Assembly: GCF_900101295.1 (NCBI RefSeq)
Contig: NZ_FOIL01000007.1
Coordinates: forward strand, 27,735 to 91,734
Length of the DNA stretch: 64,000 nt
Direction of reading: 5' to 3'
From: [Clostridium] aminophilum
Lineage (GTDB): Bacteria > Bacillota > Clostridia > Lachnospirales > Lachnospiraceae
Below the pieces are notes generated by a model. The model had not been told where the DNA came from, did not search any database, and saw only the letters and a program-made list of their open reading frames with translations. This document shows positions 30,558 through 39,895 of this stretch, in pieces (positions within the stretch are counted from its first letter, which is position 1; every line of letters starts with the position of its first letter). Both the position numbers and the translations under genes were made by a program.

Positions 30558-31583
30558 CTATTCCTTAATTTTACCGATCATGTTTGTCATATTCTGATAC
30601 AGCGTGTCATGATTCTCGGACTTCAGGACGATGGAAATGAATTCTTTTTCCTCCTCATTCTCGGAAGCCATCACCAGACAGGATCCGGCCGCGCGGGTTG
30701 TTCCCGTCTTGCCGCCGATGACGGTGACTCCCTTCGGGGAAGCCACCTTTTTCGTGAGGTACCAGTTGCTGTTATCCCAGGTTTTTGCCATCCCGGTGCC
30801 GTCACTGCTGATCCAGTTGCCCACATGCTGCCTCGTGGAGATGATCTCACGGAATTCCGGATATTCCAGTGCTTTTTGGAATATCAGGCAGAAATCGTAG
30901 GCCGTCGTGTAATGCTGATCGTCGGAAAGTCCGTTGGTGTTGACAAAATGGGTTCCCGCGCATCCGAGCAAAGCCGCCTTCCGGTTCATCTCCCCGACAA
31001 AAGCATCGACGCTTCCGCTGGTGTAAAACGCAAGGGCATTCGCGGCATCATTGCCGGAGGGAAGAAGAAGTCCGTAGAGGAGTTCACGGACCGTAATCTG
31101 ATCGCCGGGTTTGATGCCGGCAAGGGATGCGCCGTTTTCTGTGATGACGGCATCTTTGGTCACTTCCACCGTCTCATCCAGACCGCCTTTTTCGAAGACC
31201 AGCAGCGCCGTCATGACCTTGGTCAGAGACGCCGGATAGAGACGCTCATACGGATTTTTGCTGTAGACTACGGTTTTATCCGTTGCGTTGAGGACGATGC
31301 CTGCCTCACTGGAGGTCACGGACGCATCGTATTCTTCCTGCGGGTCAATGACGGCGAGATCCTCCGTCATCAGAGGGAGATCTCCGGTTTTCATAAACCG
31401 GGGATAGCGTTTGGATGTGCTGTAGCTTTTTTTCAGACCCGACAGCATAAAAACGGCGATGCCGATCAGACAGAATAAAATCAGCAGGAACAGTAAGATC
31501 GGCAGATGCCGCTGCCTGCGGCGGCGTCTGCGCCGACCGCGGCGTGATCTTATTGTTCCTGCGGCGATATTCGGTGTACTCAT
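30558..31583 (-). CDS. D-alanyl-D-alanine carboxypeptidase (peptidase S11)
   Basis: This 341-aa penicillin-binding protein has an Arg-rich N-terminus (RSRRGRRRRRRRQRH) before a TM or signal-anchor helix at about 27-48. The catalytic set is SLTK (Ser119, Lys122), SGN in PSGNDAANALAFY, and KTGTT near residue 280. It trims D-Ala from peptidoglycan stem peptides at the outer membrane face. It lacks the usual C-terminal amphipathic anchor of DacA, consistent with N-terminal anchoring. Its ATG overlaps the mgsA stop (ATGA), so the two are translationally coupled. Confidence 0.93.
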   Translation of the reverse strand: MSTPNIAAGTIRSRRGRRRRRRRQRHLPILLFLLILFCLIGIAVFMLSGLKKSYSTSKRYPRFMKTGDLPLMTEDLAVIDPQEEYDASVTSSEAGIVLNATDKTVVYSKNPYERLYPASLTKVMTALLVFEKGGLDETVEVTKDAVITENGASLAGIKPGDQITVRELLYGLLLPSGNDAANALAFYTSGSVDAFVGEMNRKAALLGCAGTHFVNTNGLSDDQHYTTAYDFCLIFQKALEYPEFREIISTRQHVGNWISSDGTGMAKTWDNSNWYLTKKVASPKGVTVIGGKTGTTRAAGSCLVMASENEEEKEFISIVLKSENHDTLYQNMTNMIGKIKE

Positions 31584-31975
31584 TTATACATCTCTCTCCA
31601 TTCGAGATCTCCGCGATCCAGCGCTTTGATCAGAAGCTCTGCAGTGGCAAGATTGGTTCCCATCGGGATATTGTGCATATCACAGAGCTGAACGACGTCA
31701 TTGACATTCGGTTCATGGGATTTCGGAGCCAGCGGATCGCGAAGAAAGATGACGAGATCGATCTGGTCGTTTTCAATCTGAGCGCCAAGCTGCTGCATTC
31801 CGCCGAGATGTCCCGGAAGAAATTTGTGTACGGAGAGATTCGTGACCTCCTCGATCAGTCTTCCGGTTGTTCCGGTTGCATACAGATCGTGGCGGCTGAG
31901 GATGCCCCGGTAGGCGATACAAAAGTTCTGCATCAGTTTCTTTTTTGCATCGTGTGCAACAAAGCCAATATTCAT
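31580..31975 (-). CDS. mgsA: Methylglyoxal synthase
   Basis: This 131-aa enzyme converts dihydroxyacetone phosphate to methylglyoxal. It shows MNIGFVAHDAKKKLM, ATGTTGRLIEE, LPGHLGGMQQLGAQI and the catalytic region VIFLRDPLAPKSHEPNVNDVVQLCDMHNIPMGTNLATAELLI. ATG 31975 follows TAAGGAGGACACC; an earlier in-frame ATG is ignored. It sits between rodA and the carboxypeptidase, the common position of mgsA in Lachnospirales. Confidence 0.97.
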   Translation of the reverse strand: MNIGFVAHDAKKKLMQNFCIAYRGILSRHDLYATGTTGRLIEEVTNLSVHKFLPGHLGGMQQLGAQIENDQIDLVIFLRDPLAPKSHEPNVNDVVQLCDMHNIPMGTNLATAELLIKALDRGDLEWREMYK

Positions 31976-32051
31976 GGTGTCCTCCTTAATATGCCCGGTA
32001 AAGATGGCCGGGGCATGTTGCATGGTTGCCTAATGATACTTTGCTGTGCCG

Positions 32052-33173
32052 TCAGGCGGCACTCGCCCTCTGCATTCCGATGTTCAGCACGATTCCCATT
32101 CCGACAAAGGTGCTGAGCAGGGAACTGATTCCCGAACTGATAAATGGAAGCGGCAGACCGGTATTCGGGAAAATTCCGGTTGCAACCGCGATGTTTGCAA
32201 AACTCTGGAATGCGAGCAGCGACGCGACGCCGGTGCAGATCAGTTTTCCTTCCAGATCTCTTGCGCGGGAAGCAATGAACAGACATTCAAACACAAGCAG
32301 TAAGTAGAGGGAAATGATGACTACGCAGCCGGCAAACCCCATCTCCTCTCCGATGATGGCGAAGATGAAATCCGTCTGCTCCTCGGAAAGAAAGTTTCCG
32401 TTTTTGACGGAGCCCAGCGCCTCGTTAAACAGACCCTTTCCCGTCAGTCTTCCGGAACCGATCGCCATGATCGAATTGTTCTGCTGGCGGTTCAGATCCG
32501 TGTAATCTCCGCTGGTATTGAAAAAGCGGGCCATGATTCGCTGGGCCTGATACTGTTTCAGGAAGGGAACCATGTCTTGCAGCGCTGCCCACAGAAGTAT
32601 TCCGAAGGCAGGCAGACCGACCAGAAGGGTTCCCCCTATCCACCGGTAGCTGAGGCCGGCGGCAAAGATCATGCATAGAATCATAACGGAAATGACGATG
32701 GTTGTCGAGAGGTTCGGCTGCAGGAAAACCATCGCCAGCGGAATTCCGGCAATTCCCGCGGTGCGGGCAAGGGTTCTCGGCTGATTTAAGGTGTCGATAT
32801 TCCGCGAAAGATAAATCGCGATGACAAGAATCAGGCCGATTTTTACAAACTCGGACGGCTGGATCTGAATCGGTCCGATCTTCAGCCAGCGGGTCGCTCC
32901 TTTGGTGCTGATACCCATGATGAGCACGGCACCAAGCATCAGACTGCAGACAACATAGATGGCTGCAGCGAACTGCTCGTAGCGGTGATAATCCAGCATG
33001 GAAACCGCAATACAGATGACAAACGCAAGAACTACGCCGCCGATCTGTTTGATCATTCTGGAACTGTCCGCGCCCGATGCACTTGAAATCGCAAGAATTC
33101 CAATCAGACTGAGTGCGGCCATGTAAAGCAGCAGTCTGAAATTGTAATTCCGGAAATCATAATCAAACAGCAT
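32052..33173 (-). CDS. rodA: RodA, SEDS-family peptidoglycan polymerase
   Basis: This 373-aa protein has about ten membrane helices. SEDS signatures include KGATRWLKIGPIQIQPSEFVKIGLIL and the C-terminal GLPLPFISSGISSLLSTFVGMGIVLNI. It makes glycan strands together with the class B PBP encoded just upstream (33280-36153). ATG 33173 follows AAGAAGGAAG. mgsA follows 76 nt after the stop. The absence of spore genes nearby favours RodA over SpoVE. Confidence 0.94.
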   Translation of the reverse strand: MLFDYDFRNYNFRLLLYMAALSLIGILAISSASGADSSRMIKQIGGVVLAFVICIAVSMLDYHRYEQFAAAIYVVCSLMLGAVLIMGISTKGATRWLKIGPIQIQPSEFVKIGLILVIAIYLSRNIDTLNQPRTLARTAGIAGIPLAMVFLQPNLSTTIVISVMILCMIFAAGLSYRWIGGTLLVGLPAFGILLWAALQDMVPFLKQYQAQRIMARFFNTSGDYTDLNRQQNNSIMAIGSGRLTGKGLFNEALGSVKNGNFLSEEQTDFIFAIIGEEMGFAGCVVIISLYLLLVFECLFIASRARDLEGKLICTGVASLLAFQSFANIAVATGIFPNTGLPLPFISSGISSLLSTFVGMGIVLNIGMQRASAA

Positions 33174-33279
33174 TGTACACTTCCTTCTTCATAACATTTT
33201 ACCCTAAAGTGATCATCATCACAATAGTAATTTGGTACTTTTTCACAAACATTATCGCGTTTTTTTGCGTGAAATTCGA

Positions 33280-36153
33280 TCAGTCTCCGTTGATTCTCTC
33301 GTTGGAGGCATCCAGTGCTCCGCTGGCCATAATATCATCCAGAGAGGTAAAGCCGTAATAAAGGCTGTACACGTGCTTGGCTGCCATCGCGGCATTGGAG
33401 GATGAATATCCGTTCGGAATATTGACGGTTACCGCAACCTCCGGATTGTCAAACGGCGCGAAGGAGACGAAGAACGCGTGGTTTCCGCGTTTTTTGGACT
33501 CCTGGGCTGTACCGGTCTTGCCGGCAACCGCCAGCGGGAAATCGGCAAAGATCTTGTTGGTCGAGCTGTTCATGATAACCTGCCGCATTCCCATATGAAC
33601 GGCATTCCAGGTGGAATCGCTGATCTTGAGCTGATCACTGACGGTTGGCGTGTAATCCTTAATGTGATTGCCGTTGGAATCCGTCTCGTGATCGATCAGA
33701 CTCAGGTCGTAGACCGTGCCGCGGTTGGCAAGGGCCGTAACGTAGCGGGCAAGCTGTACATTTGTGAACTGGTGTGTACCCTGACCGATGGCGCTTCGCT
33801 CCGGATCGGTGTCGGAGATATGCGGTTCGGACTCATTGATCTCAATTCCGGATACCCGGTCCAGACCGAACATCGCGGCGTATTTGCGGATCCGTGAAAT
33901 ACCGGTGGCGGTGTTGTAATTCTTGTTTTCATCCAGAGACAGGCGATGGCCGACCTCAGAGAAAAATACGTTGCAGGAATTCTCAATTCCGCCGATGACA
34001 TTCAGCGGGCCGTGTTTTCCCGGATAGATCCAGCATCGAACCGGAGTGTCAATCTCATCGTAGATACCGGTACAGTCGATCTGTTCGTCGACGGAGATGG
34101 CATGTTCTTCCAGACCGGCGATGCTGCTGATGGGCTTAAAGGTAGAACCGGGTGCCTTCAGGGTCTGCGTCGCGTTGTTTCGGAGCGGCAGCGACTGATC
34201 ATTGTTCAGCTTTGAGAAATAACTGATGTCGTTGATCTTGTTGTTGTCGTAGCTCGGATAGGTGACAAGGGCCTGCACCTGCCCGGTCCGGACGTTGGTC
34301 ATGACGCAGCTTGCGGTACAGGGGTCCAGTGCCAGCTGCGCCGGCGTGATCTCGATGGAGCGGATCTTTGCCATGAGCAGCGAGTAGGCGGTGTCATTTC
34401 CGCCGGCGCGGAGGGAATCCACCGCACCCTGATCCCAGGAGAGAACGCCCTGATCGTACATGGCGAGCATGAGTTCCTGACCGGTTACCACGTTGTTGTT
34501 GATCAGATACCGGTATACTTTCTTGCTGAACTGACGGTCGTCGGCCAGCGCCTTGGAGACGTACTCCGCCAGGGCGTCAAAGACTGCGTTCGCGTCCGAA
34601 TAATTGCTCTCGATATTCAGTTTTGTGGTATCGATCCAGTTGGCGGAAATACCGTAATACAGGTAATCGCGCAGACTCATGGTGTTGTTCTTCCACCGGC
34701 CGTATTCCTCGCTGGAGGTGTCAATGCCGGATGAATGAATGATGCCTACGGCGTCGGACGCCAGATAGGTATAGATGTAATTCATGTAGGCCTGCATTTC
34801 CTCCGAAAGCTCGTTCATCGGCCGGGGATCGGCCCCCGTGAGCTGCTCGCGGATCTCGCTGTCGATCCGGCGGCGGGAGGTGGTGTAATCCGCGGCGATC
34901 TTCTTCTCGATGGAGGAGGCATCGTCGGCAAAGAAATGCTTTTCATCCAGCACATTGTTGTTGATCAGCTGGAAATACGCATCTTTCACCGGAATTTTGA
35001 TGTGCGACGAGTCGGTGTACTGAATCGTTCCCGGTTCCTGGTTGACGATGGTCCCCAGAAGAACACCGGCCAGCTGACGCTCCAGAATGTTGTAGATTCC
35101 CTTCTGAAGATTCAGATCAAGTGTCAGGTACACATCATTGCCGGCTTTCGGCTCGGTCCGGTCGATCACCCGCTGAATCCGGCCCATGTTGTCGACGTAC
35201 ACGGTCTCGGAGCCCTTGGTTCCCTTGAGTTCGAGTTCCATGGACGATTCAATGCCGGTGCGCCCGACAATGTCGTTCAGCTCATACCCCGAATCGGTTT
35301 TTTTCAGTTCTTCCAGCCGTTCAGTGGTGACTTTGCCGGTGTATCCGATGATCGGTGCGAAATACAGCGACTCGTGGTAGACACGGTTGGTGGACTCTTC
35401 GATGCTGACTCCTTTGAGGAGGGGCTGGTGTTCCAGAATATCGGCCACTGTCGCGTCACTGACATTGACCGCGATGGTGGTGGTCTCGTATTTCTGGAAT
35501 TCGGTAAAACGCATGGTATAACGGATGTCCAGAATCTGAAGCGCCGTCGGAACATCCGGAGTCCAGACCTGACTGTTCTCATCCAGTGTTTTATCCAGTT
35601 TGTAGCGGTCGCAGAGCTGATGATAGAGTTCCTCCGCGGTGACGGCGGACGGGTACTTCCCTCTCTCATCATCCAGTTCCTCGACGCTCTTCAGACCATA
35701 GTAGTCGCGCAGAAAACGCTTTCTTGCATTTTCGCTCTCGGATGTAAAAATGACATTTCCATCATCATTTACGCCGAGTTCCAGATTCCCCTGTGCCTTC
35801 TGGCCGTGTTTCTGAAGAATATGGACCAGACGCAGAAGCATGGAGTTCATGGAGGCGGAATCGCTGTAGGCGCCGACATCCTGAATGGAAACGTTGTATG
35901 CAAGCTCATTGCTTGCGAGGATGTTGCCCGCGCGGTCGTAGATATTGCCGCGGGTTCCGGCGGTACGGATTACCTTCTCCGCCATGGAGACATACTCCTG
36001 CTGGTAGTTGTCGCCGTTGATGATCTGCATCTGAAACAGATGGACGATCAGCGAACAGAACATGGCAAAAAAGATCGCGCCGAGCCCGAAGATTCGGGAC
36101 GTCATGATCTTTTTTGCGAGGTCAACGATAAAATCTCTGAAATCTCCAAACAA
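33280..36153 (-). CDS. mrdA: Penicillin-binding protein 2 (class B transpeptidase), large form
   Basis: This 957-aa protein has a membrane anchor at about 18-40, then the PBP dimerisation region (TAGTRGNIYDRAGNILASNELAYNV). A long insertion at about 380-620 precedes the transpeptidase domain. STFK is at Ser670/Lys673, SCN in ENSCNVFFSE, and KTG from Lys879. It cross-links side-wall peptidoglycan with RodA. At 957 residues it is much longer than E. coli PBP2 (about 630), but long forms are usual in this group. The start codon is TTG at 36153, behind GGAG. It lies 15 nt after mreD. Confidence 0.93.
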   Translation of the reverse strand: MFGDFRDFIVDLAKKIMTSRIFGLGAIFFAMFCSLIVHLFQMQIINGDNYQQEYVSMAEKVIRTAGTRGNIYDRAGNILASNELAYNVSIQDVGAYSDSASMNSMLLRLVHILQKHGQKAQGNLELGVNDDGNVIFTSESENARKRFLRDYYGLKSVEELDDERGKYPSAVTAEELYHQLCDRYKLDKTLDENSQVWTPDVPTALQILDIRYTMRFTEFQKYETTTIAVNVSDATVADILEHQPLLKGVSIEESTNRVYHESLYFAPIIGYTGKVTTERLEELKKTDSGYELNDIVGRTGIESSMELELKGTKGSETVYVDNMGRIQRVIDRTEPKAGNDVYLTLDLNLQKGIYNILERQLAGVLLGTIVNQEPGTIQYTDSSHIKIPVKDAYFQLINNNVLDEKHFFADDASSIEKKIAADYTTSRRRIDSEIREQLTGADPRPMNELSEEMQAYMNYIYTYLASDAVGIIHSSGIDTSSEEYGRWKNNTMSLRDYLYYGISANWIDTTKLNIESNYSDANAVFDALAEYVSKALADDRQFSKKVYRYLINNNVVTGQELMLAMYDQGVLSWDQGAVDSLRAGGNDTAYSLLMAKIRSIEITPAQLALDPCTASCVMTNVRTGQVQALVTYPSYDNNKINDISYFSKLNNDQSLPLRNNATQTLKAPGSTFKPISSIAGLEEHAISVDEQIDCTGIYDEIDTPVRCWIYPGKHGPLNVIGGIENSCNVFFSEVGHRLSLDENKNYNTATGISRIRKYAAMFGLDRVSGIEINESEPHISDTDPERSAIGQGTHQFTNVQLARYVTALANRGTVYDLSLIDHETDSNGNHIKDYTPTVSDQLKISDSTWNAVHMGMRQVIMNSSTNKIFADFPLAVAGKTGTAQESKKRGNHAFFVSFAPFDNPEVAVTVNIPNGYSSSNAAMAAKHVYSLYYGFTSLDDIMASGALDASNERINGD

Positions 36154-36168
36154 TGTGAAAAACTCTCC

Positions 36169-36678
36169 TTACCTTGTCTGCTTCTCATCCCATTCCGTAA
36201 GACTGTGGTTGATAAACAGAAGCAGCCGATAGATGACCAGGGTGGTGACGGTGGTGAAAATCACTTCGGGAAGAATAATCTTGACGAAGTAATAACCGAA
36301 ATTCAGTTTGCCCTGAACCAGGAACCGGAAAATATAGATATACAGGTTATAAGCGAGATCGTTCAGGATCGCGAGTGTCAGCGGCAGTGTGATGTAATCC
36401 TCATAGTAATAACGGGTAAAACATCCGTTCAGAAACCCCATGTTGACGAAAAACAGGGTGTAAAATCCGAATGCGCCGCTGTAGAACAGGTCCATGACCA
36501 GTCCTGCCACAAGACCGTAAATGATTCCCATCTGCCGCCCTTCGATGAATGCGCAGATAGAGACGATGATCAGGAGCAGATTCGGCCACGAGGCGAGAAT
36601 ACTGATCTGGGGAAACAGGCAGACCTGTGCCGTAAATGCCAGAATCAGCAGAACAATGTTTATGATTATTTTTCTCAT
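36169..36678 (-). CDS. mreD: Rod shape-determining protein MreD
   Basis: This 169-aa, very hydrophobic protein has about five helices: MRKIIINIVLLILAFTAQVCLFPQI, ICAFIEGRQMGIIYGLVAGLVMDLFYSG and GCFTRYYYED. It is an accessory membrane protein of the elongasome. ATG 36678 follows GGGAAGGAACACC. It is placed between mreC (20 nt upstream) and the PBP2 gene (15 nt downstream). Confidence 0.93.
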   Translation of the reverse strand: MRKIIINIVLLILAFTAQVCLFPQISILASWPNLLLIIVSICAFIEGRQMGIIYGLVAGLVMDLFYSGAFGFYTLFFVNMGFLNGCFTRYYYEDYITLPLTLAILNDLAYNLYIYIFRFLVQGKLNFGYYFVKIILPEVIFTTVTTLVIYRLLLFINHSLTEWDEKQTR

Positions 36679-36698
36679 CGGTGTTCCTTCCCTGCGGC

Positions 36699-37718
36699 TT
36701 ACCCGTTGGATCCGGTCTCTTCCTCGACGGTCTCACCGGAGGAAGAGGATTCTTCGGAAGTCTCCGAAGCCTTCTCGGTCTTCCGTTCTGCGATGGGATC
36801 GATGACCGGTTCGGTCTCCGCCTGTGTCTCTTCCTGCGGAACATCGTTGTGTTCACTGGCGGAACGCTTTGTATCGCTGTCGTCCTGATTCTGCATCTCC
36901 TCCCCTTTCAGTTTGGTGATGATCAGGACTTCTCGGATGTTGTCGAACTGTCCGACGGGAATGACGGTGCCGGATTTTGTGACGTTGTTGGAATCCGTGG
37001 AGAGAGCCGACGCATAGCCGATGAAGAGGCCCGGAAGATATACATCACTGATGTTGGACGTCACAATCCGGTCACCCTCTGCGATGTCCGCATCCTTCCG
37101 CACATGGTCGAGGCCGAGTCTTCCGTCCTCGAACAATTCCATGCTTCCGGACACATTGCAGGTTTCACCGGTCCGCTGGGACATTGCGCTGACGTTGCTG
37201 TCATCGTCAATGATGGCGCGGACTGTGGCATAATTCTGGCCCACATCGGTTACAATGCCGATCAGACCGCCGTTGGCAATGACGTTCATATCGGCGCGGA
37301 TTCCATCGGACGCTCCCTTGTCGATACGGAAAACCTGAAACCAGTTTCCGGAGTCTTTGGCGATGACCCTTGCAGCAACCTTCGGATAATTCATATATTC
37401 CTGGTCGAGTTTGTAGAGTTCCCGGAGCCGCTCCAGCTCATACGTCTCGCTGGAAAGCCGGTTGTTCTCTTCCGTCAGGTTGGCAACCCGTTCATTCAGG
37501 CGTGCGTTCTCCTCCTGCGCGTCCCGGAGATCGGAATATGCCTGAATATTGCCGAACAGACCGGAACCCACCGCGTTGACGCCTTTTTCCATCGGCACAA
37601 GAAAAAATCCCGCTCCGCTCCGGAGTGGCATCAGAAAGCTGCTGTTTACCGACGTAACGATGATAAGAAGCAGGCACAAGGCGGAGATGCCCGCAATGAT
37701 ATATCTGTCATTTTTCAT
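36699..37718 (-). CDS. mreC: Rod shape-determining protein MreC with acidic C-terminal tail
   Basis: This 339-aa protein has an N-terminal TM helix at about 7-27, a coiled coil at about 60-105 (AQEENARLNERVANLTEENNRL), and the MreC beta-barrel core (AARVIAKDSGNWFQVFRIDKG.., GGLIGIVTDVG, ASVAL-type LSTDSNNVTKSG). About 60 residues at the C-terminus (from QDDSDTKRS) are Glu/Ser/Thr-rich and probably disordered, an addition to the usual fold. MreC organises the PBP2-RodA complex. Its ATG directly abuts the radC stop (TAAATG). Confidence 0.94.
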   Translation of the reverse strand: MKNDRYIIAGISALCLLLIIVTSVNSSFLMPLRSGAGFFLVPMEKGVNAVGSGLFGNIQAYSDLRDAQEENARLNERVANLTEENNRLSSETYELERLRELYKLDQEYMNYPKVAARVIAKDSGNWFQVFRIDKGASDGIRADMNVIANGGLIGIVTDVGQNYATVRAIIDDDSNVSAMSQRTGETCNVSGSMELFEDGRLGLDHVRKDADIAEGDRIVTSNISDVYLPGLFIGYASALSTDSNNVTKSGTVIPVGQFDNIREVLIITKLKGEEMQNQDDSDTKRSASEHNDVPQEETQAETEPVIDPIAERKTEKASETSEESSSSGETVEEETGSNG

Positions 37719-38417
37719 TTAACTTATCAAACCCCAATCTCTGAAACTGAAAAATGTCTGATCGCCGATGATCACATGATCCGCAAAATGAATGCCGATG
37801 GCGCGGCCAGCCGCTGCAAGCTGTTCGGTAATGCGGCGGTCTTCCGGGCTCGGAGACGGATCACCGGCGGGATGATTGTGGACCACCGCAATGGATACCG
37901 CCTGCCAGCGGAGCGCTTCGATATACACTTCCCTGGGGGAAGCGATGGACGCGTTGACACTTCCGCGGAACAGCGTTTCCTCATGAACCAGCATTCCCTT
38001 ATTGTTCATAATGAACAGCCGGAATTCTTCCTGTTCGAGGTGCCGCATATCTTCCATACAGAACGCGGCAAGATCTTCTCCGCTCTGGATTCTGCGGACT
38101 TCCGTCCGGGCAAGCTTCCGCCACATCCGCTTGCTCAGCTCGCCGATACACATGATTTCGGCGGCCTTGACATTGCCGATGCCGCGGATTTTCCGGAGTT
38201 CCGGGCCCTTCAGATGAAGAAGGCCGAGAATTCCCTCGGGTCTTGCACTTTCAAGAAGCCGGCGGGCGAGATTCAGAGAATTTTCGCCTCTGGATCCGGT
38301 TCGCAGAATGACGGCCAGAAGTTCCGCATCCGACAGGCCGGAAGCTCCGGTTCGGAGACATTTTTCCACCGGCCGGTCTGCTTCCGGAATATCTTTGGTT
38401 TTCAGATTATCAGTCAT
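37719..38417 (-). CDS. radC: RadC family protein (JAB/MPN domain)
   Basis: This 232-aa protein has an N-terminal HhH-like part (SDAELLAVILRTGSRGENSLNLARRLL, IRGIGNVKAAEI) and a C-terminal JAB/MPN metal site, VVHNHPAGDPSPSPED. The molecular role is unsettled, and a DNA repair role is doubtful in the literature. radC before mreC is the standard order in Clostridia. ATG 38417 follows GGGAAAGAGAGCC; a longer in-frame start is not supported by a ribosome binding site. mreB, often found between radC and mreC, is missing. Confidence 0.94.
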   Translation of the reverse strand: MTDNLKTKDIPEADRPVEKCLRTGASGLSDAELLAVILRTGSRGENSLNLARRLLESARPEGILGLLHLKGPELRKIRGIGNVKAAEIMCIGELSKRMWRKLARTEVRRIQSGEDLAAFCMEDMRHLEQEEFRLFIMNNKGMLVHEETLFRGSVNASIASPREVYIEALRWQAVSIAVVHNHPAGDPSPSPEDRRITEQLAAAGRAIGIHFADHVIIGDQTFFSFRDWGLIS

Positions 38418-38470
38418 ATTGGCTCTCTTTCCCGTGCCTCTCCCGATACACAGCTGCGGAAAGCCGGCTG

Positions 38471-38492
38471 CTTTTGACGGTTTCGTCAAAAG
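38471..38492. other. Perfect 9-bp hairpin upstream of radC
   Basis: cttttgacg (38471-38479) and cgtcaaaag (38484-38492) pair around GTTT. It lies 54-75 nt before the radC ATG and 74 nt beyond the gamma-lyase stop. No U-run follows on the minus strand. It could be a leader hairpin, an operator or a weak terminator. Confidence 0.45.
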
Positions 38493-38565
38493 GGCCAAAT
38501 ATTATTTTACCATAAAAGTCAATCTGACTTCCATGAAACTTTTTCTTAAGTCATAGAATCCGGAA

Positions 38566-39849
38566 TCAGCCGATTTTTGCGAGTCCTGCGTCAATCATCT
38601 TCTGAAGGGACATGAGAATGCCGAATTTTGCGTGCTGCCAGGTAAGGCCGCCCTGGAAAAATGCGGTGTACGGCGGCTTTAACGGCCCGTCCGCAGAGAG
38701 TTCGATCGAAGCACCGGAGATAAACGCTCCGGCTGCCATGATGACATCCGAATCGTATCCCGGCATCGCCCAGGGTTCCGGTTTGACGAAACTGTCCACC
38801 GGAGCGGCGGCCTGAATACCCTCGCAGAAACGGCAAAGACCCTCCGGAGTTCCGAAATTGATGGCCTGGATGATGTCATAGCGCGGTGCCTCTGCTTTCG
38901 GGAAGCATTCGAAACCGAGCTTCTGATAGAGATTGGCCGCAAAGATCGCGCCCTTGAGCGCATTGGAGGCAACGGAGGGCGCAAGGAAGATGCCCTGATA
39001 GAAGGAACGGTTGACATTTAAGGTTGCGCCGACCTCTCTTCCGAGGCCCGGACCGCCGAGACGGAAGGCTGCATTTTCCACATATTCTTTTCTGCCGGCG
39101 ATATATCCGCCGATGGGAGCCAGACCGCCCCCCGGATTCTTAATCAGGGATCCGACCACAAGATCCGCACCGACATCGGAGGGTTCAATGGTCTCGACAA
39201 ATTCACCGTAGCAGTTATCAACCATAAAGATGACATCCGGTTTGATATTGCGGATGAAGGAAATGACTTCTCCGATCTGTTCGACGGAAAAGGTCGGTCT
39301 GGTCGCATAGCCGCGGGAACGCTGAATTTCCACAAGGCGGGTCTTTTCGTTGACGGCCGCCCGGATGGCGTCCCAGTCAAAGGAGCCGTCTTCCTTCAGA
39401 TCCGCCTGACGGTAGGTGATGCCGTAGGAGGCCAGGGAACCGTTGGATTCGCGGATGCCGATGACCTCCTCCAGCGTGTCATAGGGTTTGCCGACCGGAG
39501 ACATGACCTCATCGCCCGGGCGGAGATTTCCGGCGAGGGCAATGTACAGCGCATGGGTTCCGCAGGTAATGGTCGGGCGGACGAGGGCATCTTCCGTATG
39601 GAAAATGTCGGCGTACACTCTTTCGAGTGTCTCACGTCCCATATCGTTATAACCGTAGCCGGTGGTTCCGAGGAGGCATGCCTCGGATACTTTGTTTTTC
39701 TGCAGAGCCCTGAGGACCTTCAGCTGATTGTATTCCGTGTTTTCGTCGATGCGGTCGAAACGGCTCCGGAGATCCCGAAGGATATCATTTCCGAACTTCA
39801 GCACTTCCGGGGAAATCCCCATTTCCGCGTACATCTGATTTGTTTCCAT
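38566..39849 (-). CDS. Methionine gamma-lyase family protein (COG4100, 'aluminum resistance')
   Basis: This 427-aa PLP-dependent protein of the Cys/Met metabolism fold shows TGYGYNDMGRETLERVYADIF, RPTITCGTHALYIALAGNLRPGDE, FMVDNCYGEFVE and the probable PLP lysine in VGSLIKNPGGGLAPIGGYIAG. The group is annotated as aluminium resistance or methionine gamma-lyase-like, with little biochemical proof. ATG 39849 follows GGAAATG. It lies 46 nt after miaA, an arrangement common in Clostridia. Confidence 0.92.
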   Translation of the reverse strand: METNQMYAEMGISPEVLKFGNDILRDLRSRFDRIDENTEYNQLKVLRALQKNKVSEACLLGTTGYGYNDMGRETLERVYADIFHTEDALVRPTITCGTHALYIALAGNLRPGDEVMSPVGKPYDTLEEVIGIRESNGSLASYGITYRQADLKEDGSFDWDAIRAAVNEKTRLVEIQRSRGYATRPTFSVEQIGEVISFIRNIKPDVIFMVDNCYGEFVETIEPSDVGADLVVGSLIKNPGGGLAPIGGYIAGRKEYVENAAFRLGGPGLGREVGATLNVNRSFYQGIFLAPSVASNALKGAIFAANLYQKLGFECFPKAEAPRYDIIQAINFGTPEGLCRFCEGIQAAAPVDSFVKPEPWAMPGYDSDVIMAAGAFISGASIELSADGPLKPPYTAFFQGGLTWQHAKFGILMSLQKMIDAGLAKIG

Positions 39850-39895
39850 TGTATTTCATTTCCTTCCTGTCGCCCCTTCCGGAGCGTTGATTGAT

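Noticed and set aside
34735..36888. Long plus-strand open frame (717 codons) opposite the PBP2, mreD and mreC genes
   Set aside because: It is a shadow of strong genes on the other strand. It has no motif, signal or ribosome binding site, and runs across three gene junctions.
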